DNA of 64,000 bases from Stutzerimonas stutzeri. Lineage in GTDB: Bacteria; Pseudomonadota; Gammaproteobacteria; Pseudomonadales; Pseudomonadaceae. Shown piece by piece: positions 17,364 through 27,684 of the stretch (position 1 is its first letter; every line of letters starts with the position of its first letter). The stretch spans positions 62,001 to 126,000 of the forward strand of contig NZ_JAMOIC010000013.1 of assembly GCF_024448895.1 (NCBI RefSeq), in the 5' to 3' direction. Below the pieces are notes generated by a model that saw nothing but the letters and a program-made list of their open reading frames with translations, was not told the DNA's origin and did not search any database. Position numbers and translations under genes: made by a program.

Positions 17364-18440
17364 TTAACCGTCATCTTCACCGAGCGATCGCTCGAATCGT
17401 GCGGAGAACGCCTCTACAAATGCGTTGCGGAGGATTGCGATAAACGCCTGGAATGGACTGATATCTGCGTCCTTCGTGCTGCCGGACAGCTCCACCCGCG
17501 TGGCAAACTGGTCCTTTCGCTGGTTCTCGAGCACCTCCTGACCACCACCCACAACGGCTTCCCAGATGCCTCTTAAGAGGCCCTTGTCCTCGTTTTCAAC
17601 GTCCTGCTCGAAGTCGAACACCTCGACATTGCGTAGGAGCGGCTTGATATAGCCATCCAGCTGGCTGTCGTTGGCCTCGACTTCCACTACAAGGTCGCCT
17701 GTTCCGCCTGCGAAATCGAATTTTCCGTAAGCATTGGCGAAGTCGTTCAGTTTGGTCAGGTCGAGCCCCGTCAAGCGAAGGTTGACGTCGAAATTCACCC
17801 AGTCCGTGAATGGGTCGAAATGAGCAGAGGCTTCGATGGGCGCCTGATCGAAGAATCTTGCTTCCCCTTTGAACGTGGCGACTCGACCCTGCTCATCATT
17901 GGCAGAGTTGGTGAGGTTATAAAGACTGGCGTTTATCGCGTTGGCATAGACATGAACAGGCGGGTCGGCATCGAAGTTACGGAAGGACAGCTGACCGTCT
18001 TCGACGCGTACTTCATTCAAGGTGAAGGGGATTACTTCATTGACCTGATCCCGCCAGTCGACTCCCTCGCCAGTCTGGTCTTCATCCGCATCCTCATCAT
18101 CGATGAAATTCAGATGCGGCTGATGAAGGATGACCTCGCCCACCAGCGCGCGCTCGTTCCACAAGGTTCGCCAGCTGACACCGATATCAATCGATTCGGC
18201 GGTAAGCAACGGGGCTTGGATCGGCTCGGCTTTCTTTTCGATGACCAGGCCATCGATGGTGTAGGAACCCCGCCACCAGGCTAAATCGACGTCCTCGATA
18301 TTGCCGCGGTAATCGCCCATATCAGCGAGCTTGTCGTTCAGGTAGTTGAGGACCAGGTGTGGCAGGGCAAGATGTAGCAGCAGCAAAACCACTGCAAGTG
18401 ACAGGAAGATCCACAACGGAAGTCGATAACGTGTCTTCAT
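17364..18440 (-). CDS. DUF748 (AsmA-like) envelope protein
   Basis: A 358-residue protein with one N-terminal membrane anchor (about 8-28) and a long beta-rich periplasmic region characteristic of DUF748/AsmA-like proteins, often linked to lipid transport or outer-membrane assembly. Acidic stretches (EDADEDQTGEG) interrupt it. The C-terminus is amphipathic. ATG 18440 is chosen because the anchor starts at once; an open frame extends 84 codons upstream but overlaps the divergent cysK region and has no coding character. It is short compared with the AsmA superfamily. Function is not established. Confidence 0.82.
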   Translation of the reverse strand: MKTRYRLPLWIFLSLAVVLLLLHLALPHLVLNYLNDKLADMGDYRGNIEDVDLAWWRGSYTIDGLVIEKKAEPIQAPLLTAESIDIGVSWRTLWNERALVGEVILHQPHLNFIDDEDADEDQTGEGVDWRDQVNEVIPFTLNEVRVEDGQLSFRNFDADPPVHVYANAINASLYNLTNSANDEQGRVATFKGEARFFDQAPIEASAHFDPFTDWVNFDVNLRLTGLDLTKLNDFANAYGKFDFAGGTGDLVVEVEANDSQLDGYIKPLLRNVEVFDFEQDVENEDKGLLRGIWEAVVGGGQEVLENQRKDQFATRVELSGSTKDADISPFQAFIAILRNAFVEAFSARFERSLGEDDG

Positions 18441-18579
18441 CTCGGGCCTGATGGGTTGAAGAAAGGGGTGCGCTTTGCTTCTCGATGGACCCCGCTGTTC
18501 AGCCATGAGTTCGGCTGGACGAGTCACGAGACTGCGCTTAGGCTCATCAGTCTGATTTATACAACGCAGGGACACTGTC

Positions 18580-19554
18580 ATGAGCCGCATCTTTGCTGAC
18601 AACGCGCAAACCATCGGGAATACGCCGCTGGTGATGATCAATCGACTGGGGCCCAAGGGCGTCACCATCATGGCGAAGATCGAGGGGCGCAATCCGGCTT
18701 ACTCGGTCAAGTGCCGCATCGGCGCGGCCATGATCTGGGACGCAGAAGAAAGCGGTCGGCTGAAGCCTGGCATGACCCTGGTCGAGCCAACGTCCGGCAA
18801 TACGGGCATTGGGCTCGCCTTTGTGGCGGCGGCGCGCGGGTACAAGCTGATGCTGACCATGCCGGCCTCGATGAGCCTGGAGCGTCGCAAGGTATTGAAG
18901 GCACTGGGTGCAGAGCTGGTGTTGACCGAAGCGGCTAAAGGGATGAAGGGTGCGATCGAAAAAGCAGCAGAGATCGCCGCGACCGACCCGGACAAGTACT
19001 TCATGCCGCAACAGTTCGAGAACCCATCCAATCCGGCCATTCACGAGAAGACAACCGGTCCGGAAATCTGGAATGACACCGAAGGCAGTATTGATGTGCT
19101 GGTTGCAGGCGTCGGTACTGGGGGCACCATTACCGGTGTGTCGCGCTATATCAAGAACACCAAGGGCAAGCAGATTCTCAGCGTTGCGGTAGAGCCGGTC
19201 AGCTCTCCGGTAATCACGCAGACGATGGCTGGGGATGAAGTCAAACCAAGTCCGCACAAGATCCAGGGCATCGGTGCTGGTTTCGTACCGAAGAACCTGG
19301 ACCTGTCAATCGTCGATCAGGTCGAGCGTGTCGACGATGACGAGTCCAAAGCCATGGCGCTGCGCCTGATGCGGGAGGAGGGGATTCTCTGCGGTATCTC
19401 CTGCGGCGCGGCGATGGCTGCGGCGGTACGTCTTGCGGAGAAGCCGGAAATGCAGGGCAAGAATATCGTCGTGATCCTGCCTGACTCTGGCGAGCGCTAT
19501 CTGTCCTCGATGCTCTTTTCTGACATGTTCACCGAGCAAGAACTGCAGCAGTGA
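18580..19554 (+). CDS. cysK: Cysteine synthase A (O-acetylserine sulfhydrylase)
   Basis: A 324-residue PLP enzyme that makes cysteine from O-acetylserine and sulfide in the cytosol. The PLP Lys is Lys44 in the SVKCRIG motif, the substrate-binding loop is TSGNTG (about 75-80), and [10 protein letters not shown] binds the PLP phosphate. Colinearity with E. coli CysK extends over the whole length down to a C-terminal TEKELQQ-like TEQELQQ, so CysK rather than CysM. AGGGA precedes ATG 18580. It is divergent from the DUF748 gene with a 139-bp spacer. Confidence 0.96.
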   Translation: MSRIFADNAQTIGNTPLVMINRLGPKGVTIMAKIEGRNPAYSVKCRIGAAMIWDAEESGRLKPGMTLVEPTSGNTGIGLAFVAAARGYKLMLTMPASMSLERRKVLKALGAELVLTEAAKGMKGAIEKAAEIAATDPDKYFMPQQFENPSNPAIHEKTTGPEIWNDTEGSIDVLVAGVGTGGTITGVSRYIKNTKGKQILSVAVEPVSSPVITQTMAGDEVKPSPHKIQGIGAGFVPKNLDLSIVDQVERVDDDESKAMALRLMREEGILCGISCGAAMAAAVRLAEKPEMQGKNIVVILPDSGERYLSSMLFSDMFTEQELQQ

Positions 19555-19654
19555 GTCCGCTGCGCCGGGCTGCATCAGCATCAGCAGCACCGGCGCTGCA
19601 TCGTTTGACGCTTCTCGGATACGCAATGAGCTCCCTGACTGTTCAAAAGGGACG

Positions 19655-20572
19655 CTAGCTGCGTTGGGTCTCGGGTGCCGCCACTGCCGTGTCAGGCGCC
19701 TGTTTCAATATGAGCCACAGCGCCACGGCAATCAGCGCACCGCCGTAGACGTAAGCCCAGTCCAGCGGCTCACCCAGAAACACCGCACCCCAGAGAACGC
19801 CGAACGGCGGAATGATGAACGTCACTGTCAGCGTTCGGACCGGTCCGATGTCCGAAAGCAGTCGGAAGTAAAGGATGTAGGCGAAAGCCGTGCAACCGAT
19901 GCCCAGGCCGAGAAGGCTGAGCCAGACGGTTCCGTTACCCCAGGACATGGGTGGCGCCATGATCAGCGAGAGGGCAAACATGGGGAGCAAGCAAAAGGCA
20001 GCTCCAGCCTGGCTGCCGAACGCGACCAGTTCGCTGCTCAAGCCTCCATGTTGATTGATCCAGCGGCGGGTCAGAAACCCACCGAATCCGTAGCATGCCG
20101 TCGCGCCCAGACAAGCAAGCGCACCTATTACCAGTTCCATGTCGAATGCCACGGGTCCGGTGCGCGTCAGCAAGGCCACGCCGCCCAGACCGAACATCAC
20201 GCCGACCATTTTCGAGACCGTCAGCGATTCTGCGAAAAACAGAGCGCCGATGACGACGCCCATCATCGGCGTAGTTGCATTGAAAATGGCCGAGTAACCG
20301 GTTGGCAGGAATTGCGCCGCCAGTGCATAGAGGGCAAATGGCACGCCTGAGTTGATCATTCCCAGAAGCATGCACAGCTTCAGCTTTCCACGAAAATCCC
20401 AACGAACCCGCATCACGAGGAGTATTGCCAACAACCCGGCACAGGCAAAAAGCACCCGGAAGAATGCAGTGGGAAAGGTCCCGAGCTCCGGTGCGATTAT
20501 CCGCATGAAGAGAAAGCTGGCCCCCCATATCGCGGCGAGGCTGAGCAGACGCAACAGATCGACAATGCGCAT
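19655..20572 (-). CDS. DMT superfamily (EamA) transporter
   Basis: A 305-residue inner-membrane protein with ten predicted helices arranged as two EamA repeats (about 8-135 and 150-285). EamA proteins are usually exporters of amino acids or other metabolites; position next to cysK invites a link with cysteine or O-acetylserine export, but this is inference only. ATG 20572 follows GGAG at 7 bp spacing; a longer frame from 20614 adds 14 residues with no RBS. It is convergent with cysK and divergent from aceK. Confidence 0.9.
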   Translation of the reverse strand: MRIVDLLRLLSLAAIWGASFLFMRIIAPELGTFPTAFFRVLFACAGLLAILLVMRVRWDFRGKLKLCMLLGMINSGVPFALYALAAQFLPTGYSAIFNATTPMMGVVIGALFFAESLTVSKMVGVMFGLGGVALLTRTGPVAFDMELVIGALACLGATACYGFGGFLTRRWINQHGGLSSELVAFGSQAGAAFCLLPMFALSLIMAPPMSWGNGTVWLSLLGLGIGCTAFAYILYFRLLSDIGPVRTLTVTFIIPPFGVLWGAVFLGEPLDWAYVYGGALIAVALWLILKQAPDTAVAAPETQRS

Positions 20573-20725
20573 GACGGGACTCCACGGGATGAGCAGCCAG
20601 TGTTGGCGAGGCACCTAGACCTGGCAACCCGATTCACGCTTTCAAACTTTCCGTTGGGCTGATCGGCTTTCATTGGGGAGGGTGTCTGGATAAGCTCGAG
20701 GCTTTCATGCAGCGAGAGCAACGAT

Positions 20726-22447
20726 ATGGCGCAGCATTCGCCGGACATCGAGATTGCCCGGCAGATCCTTCTGGGTTTCGATGATTACCGCGAGCATTTC
20801 AGGCTGATTACCGAGGGCGCCAGGGCTCGCTTTGAACAGGCCCAGTGGCAGGATGCCCAGCGCGCCTCGGCGGCAAGAATCAACCTATATGAGCAGAAGG
20901 TCAGCGAAACCGCTGCGGCTTTGCGCTCGGCGGTGGAATCGCAGGTACTACTCGACGTCGAGCGCTGGCCACAAATCAAGAGCGAGTACATCGGCCTGAT
21001 TAACCCGCGCTTCGATGATGAGCTTTCCGAGACCTGGTACAACTCGATCTTCTGCACCCTGTTCAGTCACGACTGCATCAATGACAGCACCATGTTCATC
21101 CATACCACCCGGCCGGCTAACCGGGCTCAGTGGATGGCGCAGACGCGACGCTATCAACCCAGCGGCGATCTGCGAGGCGTGCTGGAGCAAATCCTCAGTG
21201 ATTTCGCCTTTGACGTGCCCTACGGGGACCTGAGTGCCGATCTGCAGCGGTTGGAGGCGCAACTGCAAATATCGCTGCCTGACTGGGTGTGCAAGGACCC
21301 GGAGCTGGTCGTTGAGCTGTTTACCTCGGTGCTTTACCGCAACAAGGGTGCCTATCTCGTCGGGCGAATCTTCACCCGGGATGAGCAGTGGCCGCTGGTA
21401 ATTCCGCTGTTGCACCGCGAGGGTGACGGACTGGTCGCTGACGCCTTGATTACCGATGAGGCTGAAGTCTCGATCATCTTTTCGTTCACCCGCTCGTATT
21501 TCATGGTCGAGGTGTCGATACCCGCCGAGTTCATCGGCTTTCTCAAGCAGATCATGCCGGGCAAGCATGTTGCCGAGCTCTACACGTCGATCGGCTTCTA
21601 CAAGCACGGAAAATCGGAGTTCTATCGCTCGCTGATCAATCATCTGGCGACGACTGACGACCGCTTCGTCATGGCGCCAGGCGTCCGCGGCATGGTGATG
21701 AGTGTGTTCACGCTGCCCGGTTTCAACACGGTGTTCAAAATCATCAAGGATCGTTTTTCCCATACCAAGAACGTCAATCGCGCCACGGTGATCGAGAAGT
21801 ACAGGCTGGTGAAGAGCGTCGATAGGGTAGGGCGGATGGCCGATACGCAGGAGTTTGCCGACTTCCGCTTTCCCACATCCAAGTTCGACCCCGAGTGTCT
21901 GGCAGAGCTGCTGGAAGTGGCGCCGTCTACCGTCGAGCTGCAGGGCGATACCGTGCTGGTCCGCCACTGCTGGACCGAGCGCCGAATGACGCCATTGAAT
22001 CTGTACGTGGAAAGCGCCAGTGAACAGCAGGTCGAGGAAGCGCTGGAAGATTACGGGCTGGCAATCAAGCAGCTGGCGGCGGCCAATATTTTCCCCGGTG
22101 ACATGCTGCTGAAAAACTTTGGGGTGACCCGTCACGGGAGGGTGGTCTTTTATGACTACGACGAGATCTGCTTTCTTACTGAAGTGAATTTTCGCTACAT
22201 CCCGGAAGCGCGATATCCAGAGGACGAAATGTCTTCCGAGCCCTGGTATTCGGTGGGGCCGAACGACGTGTTCCCAGAAGAGTTTCCGCGCTTTCTGTTT
22301 GCCGATCTCAAACAGCGCCGGCTTTTCGCCAAGCTCCATGGCGAGCTGTATGACGCGAACTACTGGAAGGGCCTTCAGCAGGCGATCAGCGACGGCAAGG
22401 TCATAGACGTATTTCCCTATCGTCGCAGGCAGGAAACGATCCATTAG
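20726..22447 (+). CDS. aceK: Isocitrate dehydrogenase kinase/phosphatase
   Basis: A 573-residue bifunctional cytosolic enzyme that phosphorylates isocitrate dehydrogenase to divert carbon into the glyoxylate shunt, and dephosphorylates it again. The length is close to E. coli AceK (578). The kinase-like C-terminal half is readable: a [23 protein letters not shown] catalytic region (read in segments) carries the DxD-type metal site. The N-terminal regulatory half is also complete. No aceA or aceB is adjacent, unlike in enterobacteria, which fits pseudomonads. A hairpin follows at 22452. Confidence 0.96.
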   Translation: MAQHSPDIEIARQILLGFDDYREHFRLITEGARARFEQAQWQDAQRASAARINLYEQKVSETAAALRSAVESQVLLDVERWPQIKSEYIGLINPRFDDELSETWYNSIFCTLFSHDCINDSTMFIHTTRPANRAQWMAQTRRYQPSGDLRGVLEQILSDFAFDVPYGDLSADLQRLEAQLQISLPDWVCKDPELVVELFTSVLYRNKGAYLVGRIFTRDEQWPLVIPLLHREGDGLVADALITDEAEVSIIFSFTRSYFMVEVSIPAEFIGFLKQIMPGKHVAELYTSIGFYKHGKSEFYRSLINHLATTDDRFVMAPGVRGMVMSVFTLPGFNTVFKIIKDRFSHTKNVNRATVIEKYRLVKSVDRVGRMADTQEFADFRFPTSKFDPECLAELLEVAPSTVELQGDTVLVRHCWTERRMTPLNLYVESASEQQVEEALEDYGLAIKQLAAANIFPGDMLLKNFGVTRHGRVVFYDYDEICFLTEVNFRYIPEARYPEDEMSSEPWYSVGPNDVFPEEFPRFLFADLKQRRLFAKLHGELYDANYWKGLQQAISDGKVIDVFPYRRRQETIH

Positions 22448-22451
22448 CCAG

Positions 22452-22481
22452 AGCGAACCCTTCGCCACTAAGGGGGTCGCT
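22452..22481 (+). terminator. Interrupted hairpin after aceK
   Basis: AGCGA-A-CCCTT (22452-22462) pairs with AAGGG-GG-TCGCT (22470-22481). This gives two 5-bp stems separated by a small internal loop, with a 7-nt apical loop, 4 bp past the stop. Confidence 0.5.
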
Positions 22482-22622
22482 ATTCATAAGGGCCGGACGA
22501 ACGGCTCAGCGTCTGAACAATCTGCAACACCTGCCTCAGGCGATGTTGCGATCGTTGGGTTATGCTGATCTCGAAGTCCCAAAGCTCCACCAAGACCCGT
22601 ATCAAGCAGGAGGGGTTAGATC

Positions 22623-22748
22623 ATGAAAGCATGGCTCAATAGTGTGTGCTGGAATCTGGCTGTGGCGCTTGGGTTTGTCGAACCGCCTCGGTTGCAACCA
22701 ATCCCAGTGCGCGCTCAGCGTGACAAGACGTCGGCTCAGCGTCGCTAA
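22623..22748 (+). CDS. Small 41-residue protein, unknown
   Basis: An open frame of 41 residues starts at ATG 22623 behind a strong AGGAGG nine bases upstream. The N-terminal half is hydrophobic with Trp and Cys (MKAWLNSVCWNLAVALGF). The second half is VEPPRLQPIPVRAQ then a basic tail ending QRR. The PPRLQPIPV segment resembles small unannotated proteins I recall from other pseudomonads, though I cannot verify this. One membrane-associated helix and a cytosolic basic tail are plausible. It lies alone between aceK and the convergent GST gene. Confidence 0.6.
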   Translation: MKAWLNSVCWNLAVALGFVEPPRLQPIPVRAQRDKTSAQRR

Positions 22749-22773
22749 CCGAAGCGAGCCGGGCGCTGACTGA

Positions 22774-23445
22774 TCAACGTCCCGGTATCACTGGCCCACC
22801 CCGTTCAATGGCTCGCTTGTATGCGGGCCTTTCCCGTATCCGCTCCAGAAACGCCGTCAGCCTTGGATAGCTGCCATCTAGCCCGCCTCGTGACTGCGCC
22901 GCCTCCAGCGGATAACTCATCTGAATGTCCGCCACGCTGAAGTCTTCGCCCGCAAACCATAGGCTTTTACCCAACTCGTCTTCCATGTAACCCAGATGAA
23001 GTTTCAACTGCGGCCCTATGAACGCCTGATTGGCGCCTTTGGCTATGGCACGAGCAACGGGGCGGATGAAGAAGGGCATAGGCCCATTCGATACACGATC
23101 GAACACCAGTCGCAGCAGCAACGGCGGCATGGCCGAGCCTTCGGCATAGTGCATCCAATAGCGATACCTCAGGTGTTCTGCAGTATTGGCAGCAGGAACC
23201 AGACGACCCTCGCCGTAGCGCTCGACCAGATATTCAAGAATTGCCCCTGATTCAGCCAGCGTCAGCTCGTCGTCAGTGATGATCGGCGACTTGCCGAGGG
23301 GATGTACGTTTTTCAGTTCAGGCGGGGCCAACATGGTCTTGGGGTCGCGCGCGTAACGTTTGATCTCGTAGGGCAGTTGCAGCTCCTCCAGCAGCCAAAG
23401 CACGCGCTGTGAACGGGAGTTTTCCAGGTGGTGCAGGGTGAGCAT
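22774..23445 (-). CDS. Glutathione S-transferase family protein
   Basis: A 223-residue cytosolic protein. The thioredoxin-like N-terminal domain (about 1-78) includes the NSRSQRVLW active-site helix and the KSPII cis-Pro turn, then an ESGAILEYL glutathione-binding segment. An all-helical C-terminal domain follows (about 90-220). Similarity to YibF/Gst-like beta- or theta-type enzymes is probable, but substrate cannot be read. ATG 23445 is preceded by GAGGAGAT. It is convergent with the 41-residue gene and divergent from the DTW gene with a 96-bp spacer. Confidence 0.93.
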   Translation of the reverse strand: MLTLHHLENSRSQRVLWLLEELQLPYEIKRYARDPKTMLAPPELKNVHPLGKSPIITDDELTLAESGAILEYLVERYGEGRLVPAANTAEHLRYRYWMHYAEGSAMPPLLLRLVFDRVSNGPMPFFIRPVARAIAKGANQAFIGPQLKLHLGYMEDELGKSLWFAGEDFSVADIQMSYPLEAAQSRGGLDGSYPRLTAFLERIRERPAYKRAIERGGPVIPGR

Positions 23446-23541
23446 CGATATCTCCTCGGCGGTAGTGACCGCGACTAGCTTAGTTCACCCTGTCGATCCT
23501 GCGCCCATGTGGCAGAATTCCCGGTACATCCGGAGGAAGCC

Positions 23542-24135
23542 ATGTCTCGTCCTCGCTGTGCCCGATGTATGCGTCCCGAAGGCCACTGCCTGTGTTCTTT
23601 GATACCGGCCCTAGCCAGCAGGACATCTGTTCTGATTCTGCAGCACCCGAGCGAAGCCGGGCATGCACTGAACACTGCCAGATTGGCAGCGCTCGGTCTG
23701 CTTAACGCACAGCTGCGGATTGGCGAGATGTTCGATGACCTTCCGATTAACGATGGGGTGGACAGCTACCTGCTGTTTCCTGGCGAGGGGGCGCTTTCAC
23801 TTTCAGAACTGAGAGATCGGGCCGAGCCGATCAGGCTGATCGTCCCGGATGGGACTTGGCGCAAGGCCCGCAAGCAGCTTCATCTGAATCCCGATCTTGC
23901 CGCGCTGCCGCGTGTGGAACTTCCCGCGGGACATGTCTCTCGTTATCGCTTGCGCAAAGCGCCATCACCCGGCGCGCTGTCGACGCTCGAAGCAATAGTC
24001 GTCGCGCTGAACGAGCTTGAAGGGGGCGCGCGTTTCGATGCGCTGCTCAGACCCTTCGAGGCCTTGATCGACGGGCAGATCGACGCCATGGGCGCCGACG
24101 TCTTTCAGCGCAACCACGGGTGTTTGAATGGGTGA
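23542..24135 (+). CDS. DTW domain protein, tRNA-uridine aminocarboxypropyltransferase-like
   Basis: A 197-residue protein. The N-terminal Cys cluster C-x2-C-x6-C-x-C (CARC, HCLC) binds zinc. The SPOUT-like DTW core has LQHPSE near 40 and the PDGTWRKARK motif near 115. TapT/TuaA-type DTW proteins transfer the aminocarboxypropyl group of SAM to form acp3U in tRNA; this member is placed there by motif only. CGGAGGAAG precedes ATG 23542. An upstream in-frame ATG at 23509 lacks an RBS. Its stop is 8 bp from the convergent ybaN-like gene end. Confidence 0.9.
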   Translation: MSRPRCARCMRPEGHCLCSLIPALASRTSVLILQHPSEAGHALNTARLAALGLLNAQLRIGEMFDDLPINDGVDSYLLFPGEGALSLSELRDRAEPIRLIVPDGTWRKARKQLHLNPDLAALPRVELPAGHVSRYRLRKAPSPGALSTLEAIVVALNELEGGARFDALLRPFEALIDGQIDAMGADVFQRNHGCLNG

Positions 24136-24143
24136 CTACCCCT

Positions 24144-24545
24144 TTAACGGGATGGCAGAGTGGGCAGTCGAAGGATGTAGCGCGTTACCAGGGTCGCGCT
24201 TATCAGCATGCCAATCCGTGCCCACGGCAGCGGCACGAGCCAGCAAGAGATGCCGATACTCAACCACATCGTGATGATCGTATAGACCTTGGCCTTGTGC
24301 GGGATGCCATTGCCTTCGAGGTAATCGCGAAACCAGGGGCCTAACCGGGGGTGCATCACCAGCCAGTCATAAAAGCGCTGTGAGCTGCGCACGAAGCAGG
24401 CTGCGGCTAGCAGAAGGAAGGGGGTAGTAGGCAGGACTGGTAGAAAGATCCCAATCACACCGAGCGCAACGCTTAGCCAACCGACCCCCAGTAGTGCGTA
24501 GCGCACTACTGGGTTGCGATACTTCGGAATATCGCGATGAGCCAA
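24144..24545 (-). CDS. YbaN-type DUF454 membrane protein
   Basis: A 133-residue inner-membrane protein with hydrophobic segments at about 15-35, 38-58 and 88-122. The GIFLPVLPTTPFLLLAAACF signature with the following SSQRFY motif is characteristic of DUF454/YbaN. Function is unknown. It follows the UPF0149 gene by 15 bp on the minus strand, so the two are likely one transcript. Confidence 0.93.
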   Translation of the reverse strand: MAHRDIPKYRNPVVRYALLGVGWLSVALGVIGIFLPVLPTTPFLLLAAACFVRSSQRFYDWLVMHPRLGPWFRDYLEGNGIPHKAKVYTIITMWLSIGISCWLVPLPWARIGMLISATLVTRYILRLPTLPSR

Positions 24546-24560
24546 GAGGATGACCCGTGG

Positions 24561-25148
24561 TCAGTGCTTGCGTGGTTTGAGAAGAGCAGGCTTCTCGTCG
24601 GGCGCGTGGCAGATCAGATAAAGCGCGGTGAGTATCTCAGGGATCTGCGAGACCATTTCTTCGACCAGATCTCGGTCGGTGGCGATATCGCTGAACTCTG
24701 GCTGCTCATCGAAGAGCCCGGATCCAACCATGATCGGTAGCAGCAGCTCACTGACTTCCTCTTCGGAGTCTTCGAACCACACCGACTCGCGCATGAACAC
24801 GCCTTCCATGAAACCGATGCACCAGCCACGCAGATCGGAATCGTCAGGCTCATCGCCCATTTCGAGGTCGCAGGGCAGCTCCATGTCTTCATCGCTAGCG
24901 AGCTGGCGGGCGATATGTGCCTTGAGCTGGGTCAGCGTCGCCTCGATGGACTCCCTTTCGGTGTCATCCGCATATTTCGGCGGCTCGGCGAATAGTGCGT
25001 CGATCCACTCGCGCTCGGGCACCTGTTCGGAGCAGATGCACAGGGCGGTCAGGTAGCCGTGAGCGGCGATGTAATCGAGCGCTTCCTCGTGCAGGTCATC
25101 TGCATCCAGAAACACTTGCAGGCGGGCGAGTTGCTCGGCGAATGACAT
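24561..25148 (-). CDS. UPF0149/YecA family protein
   Basis: A 195-residue acidic all-helical protein. The conserved DLRGWCIGFMEG segment (about 120-131) marks the UPF0149 (YgfB/YecA) family; no C-terminal SEC-C zinc motif is present. Low pI is evident from many Asp/Glu runs such as EDSEEEVSELL. Function unknown; the YgfB relatives affect beta-lactamase regulation in P. aeruginosa, but this is a different subgroup. ATG 25148 is chosen because the frame upstream (to 25295) is unlike the family. It is divergent from recQ with a 247-bp spacer in which no gene is visible. Confidence 0.88.
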   Translation of the reverse strand: MSFAEQLARLQVFLDADDLHEEALDYIAAHGYLTALCICSEQVPEREWIDALFAEPPKYADDTERESIEATLTQLKAHIARQLASDEDMELPCDLEMGDEPDDSDLRGWCIGFMEGVFMRESVWFEDSEEEVSELLLPIMVGSGLFDEQPEFSDIATDRDLVEEMVSQIPEILTALYLICHAPDEKPALLKPRKH

Positions 25149-25395
25149 CGGGTGACTACCTTGGAGAGAAAACAGCGCTGATTCTAGACGAGCTATGGGT
25201 CCCCGGCTACCGCACAGCTCAGATGCTGCCGTGGTTGCCAGGAATTTCCCGCCCCTTCGCCTTCGACTGATGAAAAAATTGGCCAGGAGTTCCACAGGAG
25301 AGGGCAGACGACCCGGTTATCGCGTTAGCGCAGTGTTCTGCCTGAACGCTGCTGCCGGGTCGCGTATACTCCCGCGTCTTGTTTCGGAGACCGGC

Positions 25396-27519
25396 ATGCT
25401 CGATCAGGCACAGCGCATTCTCAAAGATGTATTCGGCTACGACGCGTTTCGTGGCGACCAGGGTGCGATCATCCAGCGTGTGGCCGAGGGCGATGACGCC
25501 TTGGTGCTGATGCCGACCGGTGGTGGCAAATCGTTGTGCTATCAGGTGCCGGCACTGCTTCGCGATGGCCTTGCAGTCGTGGTCTCGCCGCTGATCGCAT
25601 TGATGGACGACCAGGTCGCGACCCTTGATGAGTTGGGCGTTTCCGCCGCAGCCCTGAACTCGACATTGTCCCCCGAGCAGCAGCGCGACATCGCTGATCG
25701 CCTGCGCCGTAACGAAATAAAGATGCTCTATCTGGCGCCAGAACGCCTGGTCCAGCCCCGCATGCTGGCTTTTCTGCAGCGTCTGGAGATCGGTCTTTTT
25801 GCTATCGACGAAGCGCATTGCGTCTCCCAGTGGGGACACGATTTCCGTCCGGAGTACCTTCAATTGGGGCAGCTGGCGGAGTTCTTTCCCAGCGTGCCGC
25901 GCATCGCACTGACCGCCACAGCGGACAAGCGGACTCGGGAAGAAATCGTCCAGCGGCTGCATCTGGAGAACGCCGAGCGGTTCCTATCCAGTTTCGACCG
26001 ACCGAATATCTTTTACCGCATCGTGCCGAAAGAACAGCCGCGCAAGCAGTTGATGGCCTTCCTGGCGGAGCGGCGCGGCGATGCGGGCATCATCTACTGC
26101 ATGTCGCGCAAGAAGGTCGACGACATTGCGGCCTTCCTGACCGAGCAGGGCTTCCCCGCATTGCCTTATCACGCCGGTCTGCCAAACGACCTGCGGGCGT
26201 TTCATCAGAAGCGCTTCCTCAACGAGGAAGGCCTGATCATGGTCGCAACCATCGCGTTCGGCATGGGTATCGACAAGCCCAACGTGCGGTTCGTCGCGCA
26301 TCTGGATTTGCCGAAATCGCTTGAAGCCTATTACCAGGAAACCGGTCGTGCGGGTCGAGACGGCTTGCCGGCAGACGCCTGGATGGCCTACGGGCTGCAG
26401 GACGTGATCTTTCTCAAGCAGATGCTTAACAACTCCGAGGGCGACGACCGGCATAAGCGCATCGAGCAGCACAAGCTCGACGCCATGCTCTCGTTGTGCG
26501 AGGAGACGCGGTGCCGCCGCCAGGTGCTACTGGCCTATTTCGACGAGCAGATGCCCGAGCCGTGTGGGCATTGCGACAACTGTGTCGATGGCGTGCAGAC
26601 CTGGGATGCCACCGAGCCGGCACGTCAGGCGCTGTCAGCCATCTACCGCAGCGGTCAGCGCTACGGTGTTGGGCATCTGGTTGACATTCTTCTGGGCCGC
26701 GACAACGAGAAGATTCGTAGCCTCGGCCACCAGCACCTCTCTGTGTTTGGTGTTGGGAAGGGGCTTTCCGAAGGAGAGTGGCGTTCGCTGTATCGCCAGC
26801 TGGTGGCGCGAGGTCTGGCTGACGTCGACCTCGAAGGTTTCGGCGGCTTGCGCTTGAGCGACAGCTGCCGCGCTTTGCTTCGTGGCGAGGTGACGCTGGA
26901 GCTGCGCCGAGAATTGACGGCCAAGACGGCCAAATCTTCAGTCAGCGCAGCCAGCCAGTTGGTGCGCAGCGAAGAACGGGAGACATGGGAGGCACTGCGT
27001 ACACTGCGTCGCAAGCTGGCTGAGGAGCACGGCGTACCGCCTTATGTGATTTTTCCGGATGCCACACTGCTGGAAATGCTGCGGAGCCAGCCGGCGGCTC
27101 TCAGCGACATGGCGCGGATCAGTGGCGTCGGCGCCCGCAAACTGGAGCGCTACGGCCAGGCCTTCCTGGAAGTGCTGCAGGGCACGGCGAAGGCCGTCAG
27201 GTCCCCTGCGGATGTCCGTCATGAATTGATTACGCTCGCACGTGCCGGGATGACGCCCGCGCAGATCGCTCGCCAACTCGACTGCAGCGAAAAGAATGTA
27301 TACGCCATGCTTGCTGAAGCCATCGGCCAGCAGCAGCTGAGCCTGGAGCAGGCGCTGGATTTGCCCGAGGAGTTGCTGAGCGAAATCCAGGAAGCGTTTC
27401 TCGACGGCGAAGGCGAGTTACCACCGGTTGCGGCACTGGCCGAGCAGTTTGCCGGCCGCGTACCTGAGGCTGTCCTGTTCTGTGTTCGCGCGTCGTTGCA
27501 GGCTGAGTTCGAACTCTGA
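25396..27519 (+). CDS. recQ: ATP-dependent DNA helicase RecQ
   Basis: A 707-residue 3'-to-5' helicase of recombination and fork repair. Walker A PTGGGKS is at residues 40-46, DEAHC in motif II, and [10 protein letters not shown] in motif VI. The RQC zinc site has its four Cys in RCRRQ and EPCGHCDNC (about 380-400). An HRDC domain covers about 525-600, followed by an extra helix-turn-helix region (about 620-690, [16 protein letters not shown]), as in long RecQ forms. It is longer than E. coli RecQ (609). ATG 25396 follows GGAG; the frame upstream is non-homologous. Confidence 0.96.
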   Translation: MLDQAQRILKDVFGYDAFRGDQGAIIQRVAEGDDALVLMPTGGGKSLCYQVPALLRDGLAVVVSPLIALMDDQVATLDELGVSAAALNSTLSPEQQRDIADRLRRNEIKMLYLAPERLVQPRMLAFLQRLEIGLFAIDEAHCVSQWGHDFRPEYLQLGQLAEFFPSVPRIALTATADKRTREEIVQRLHLENAERFLSSFDRPNIFYRIVPKEQPRKQLMAFLAERRGDAGIIYCMSRKKVDDIAAFLTEQGFPALPYHAGLPNDLRAFHQKRFLNEEGLIMVATIAFGMGIDKPNVRFVAHLDLPKSLEAYYQETGRAGRDGLPADAWMAYGLQDVIFLKQMLNNSEGDDRHKRIEQHKLDAMLSLCEETRCRRQVLLAYFDEQMPEPCGHCDNCVDGVQTWDATEPARQALSAIYRSGQRYGVGHLVDILLGRDNEKIRSLGHQHLSVFGVGKGLSEGEWRSLYRQLVARGLADVDLEGFGGLRLSDSCRALLRGEVTLELRRELTAKTAKSSVSAASQLVRSEERETWEALRTLRRKLAEEHGVPPYVIFPDATLLEMLRSQPAALSDMARISGVGARKLERYGQAFLEVLQGTAKAVRSPADVRHELITLARAGMTPAQIARQLDCSEKNVYAMLAEAIGQQQLSLEQALDLPEELLSEIQEAFLDGEGELPPVAALAEQFAGRVPEAVLFCVRASLQAEFEL

Positions 27520-27565
27520 TCCACCAACTGACCGGCTTCCATGACAACGCTTCGCTTGTTCGCCG

Positions 27566-27582
27566 CGCCGTCTAGCACGGCG
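27566..27582. terminator. Short GC hairpin downstream of recQ
   Basis: CGCCGT (27566-27571) and ACGGCG (27577-27582) form a 6-bp stem with a 5-nt loop, 47 bp after the recQ stop. No T-tract follows, so this is a weak candidate. Confidence 0.3.
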
Positions 27583-27684
27583 GTCTGCAACACAGGGTTA
27601 CGCACCGCGCCAATAGTCGCCTTGCCTCTATTCGGGAGCTGTGGTTAGCTCGCTAATAATTAGTTTTTCCGGAAAGACCGTTCC

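Noticed and set aside
19562-19597. GCGCCGG/CCGGCGC arms after cysK as terminator
   Set aside because: Loop of about 21 nt, no T-tract, short arms; not convincing.
20948-22468. 506-codon minus-strand frame opposite aceK
   Set aside because: Antisense shadow of a full-length, well-conserved gene; no RBS or domain.
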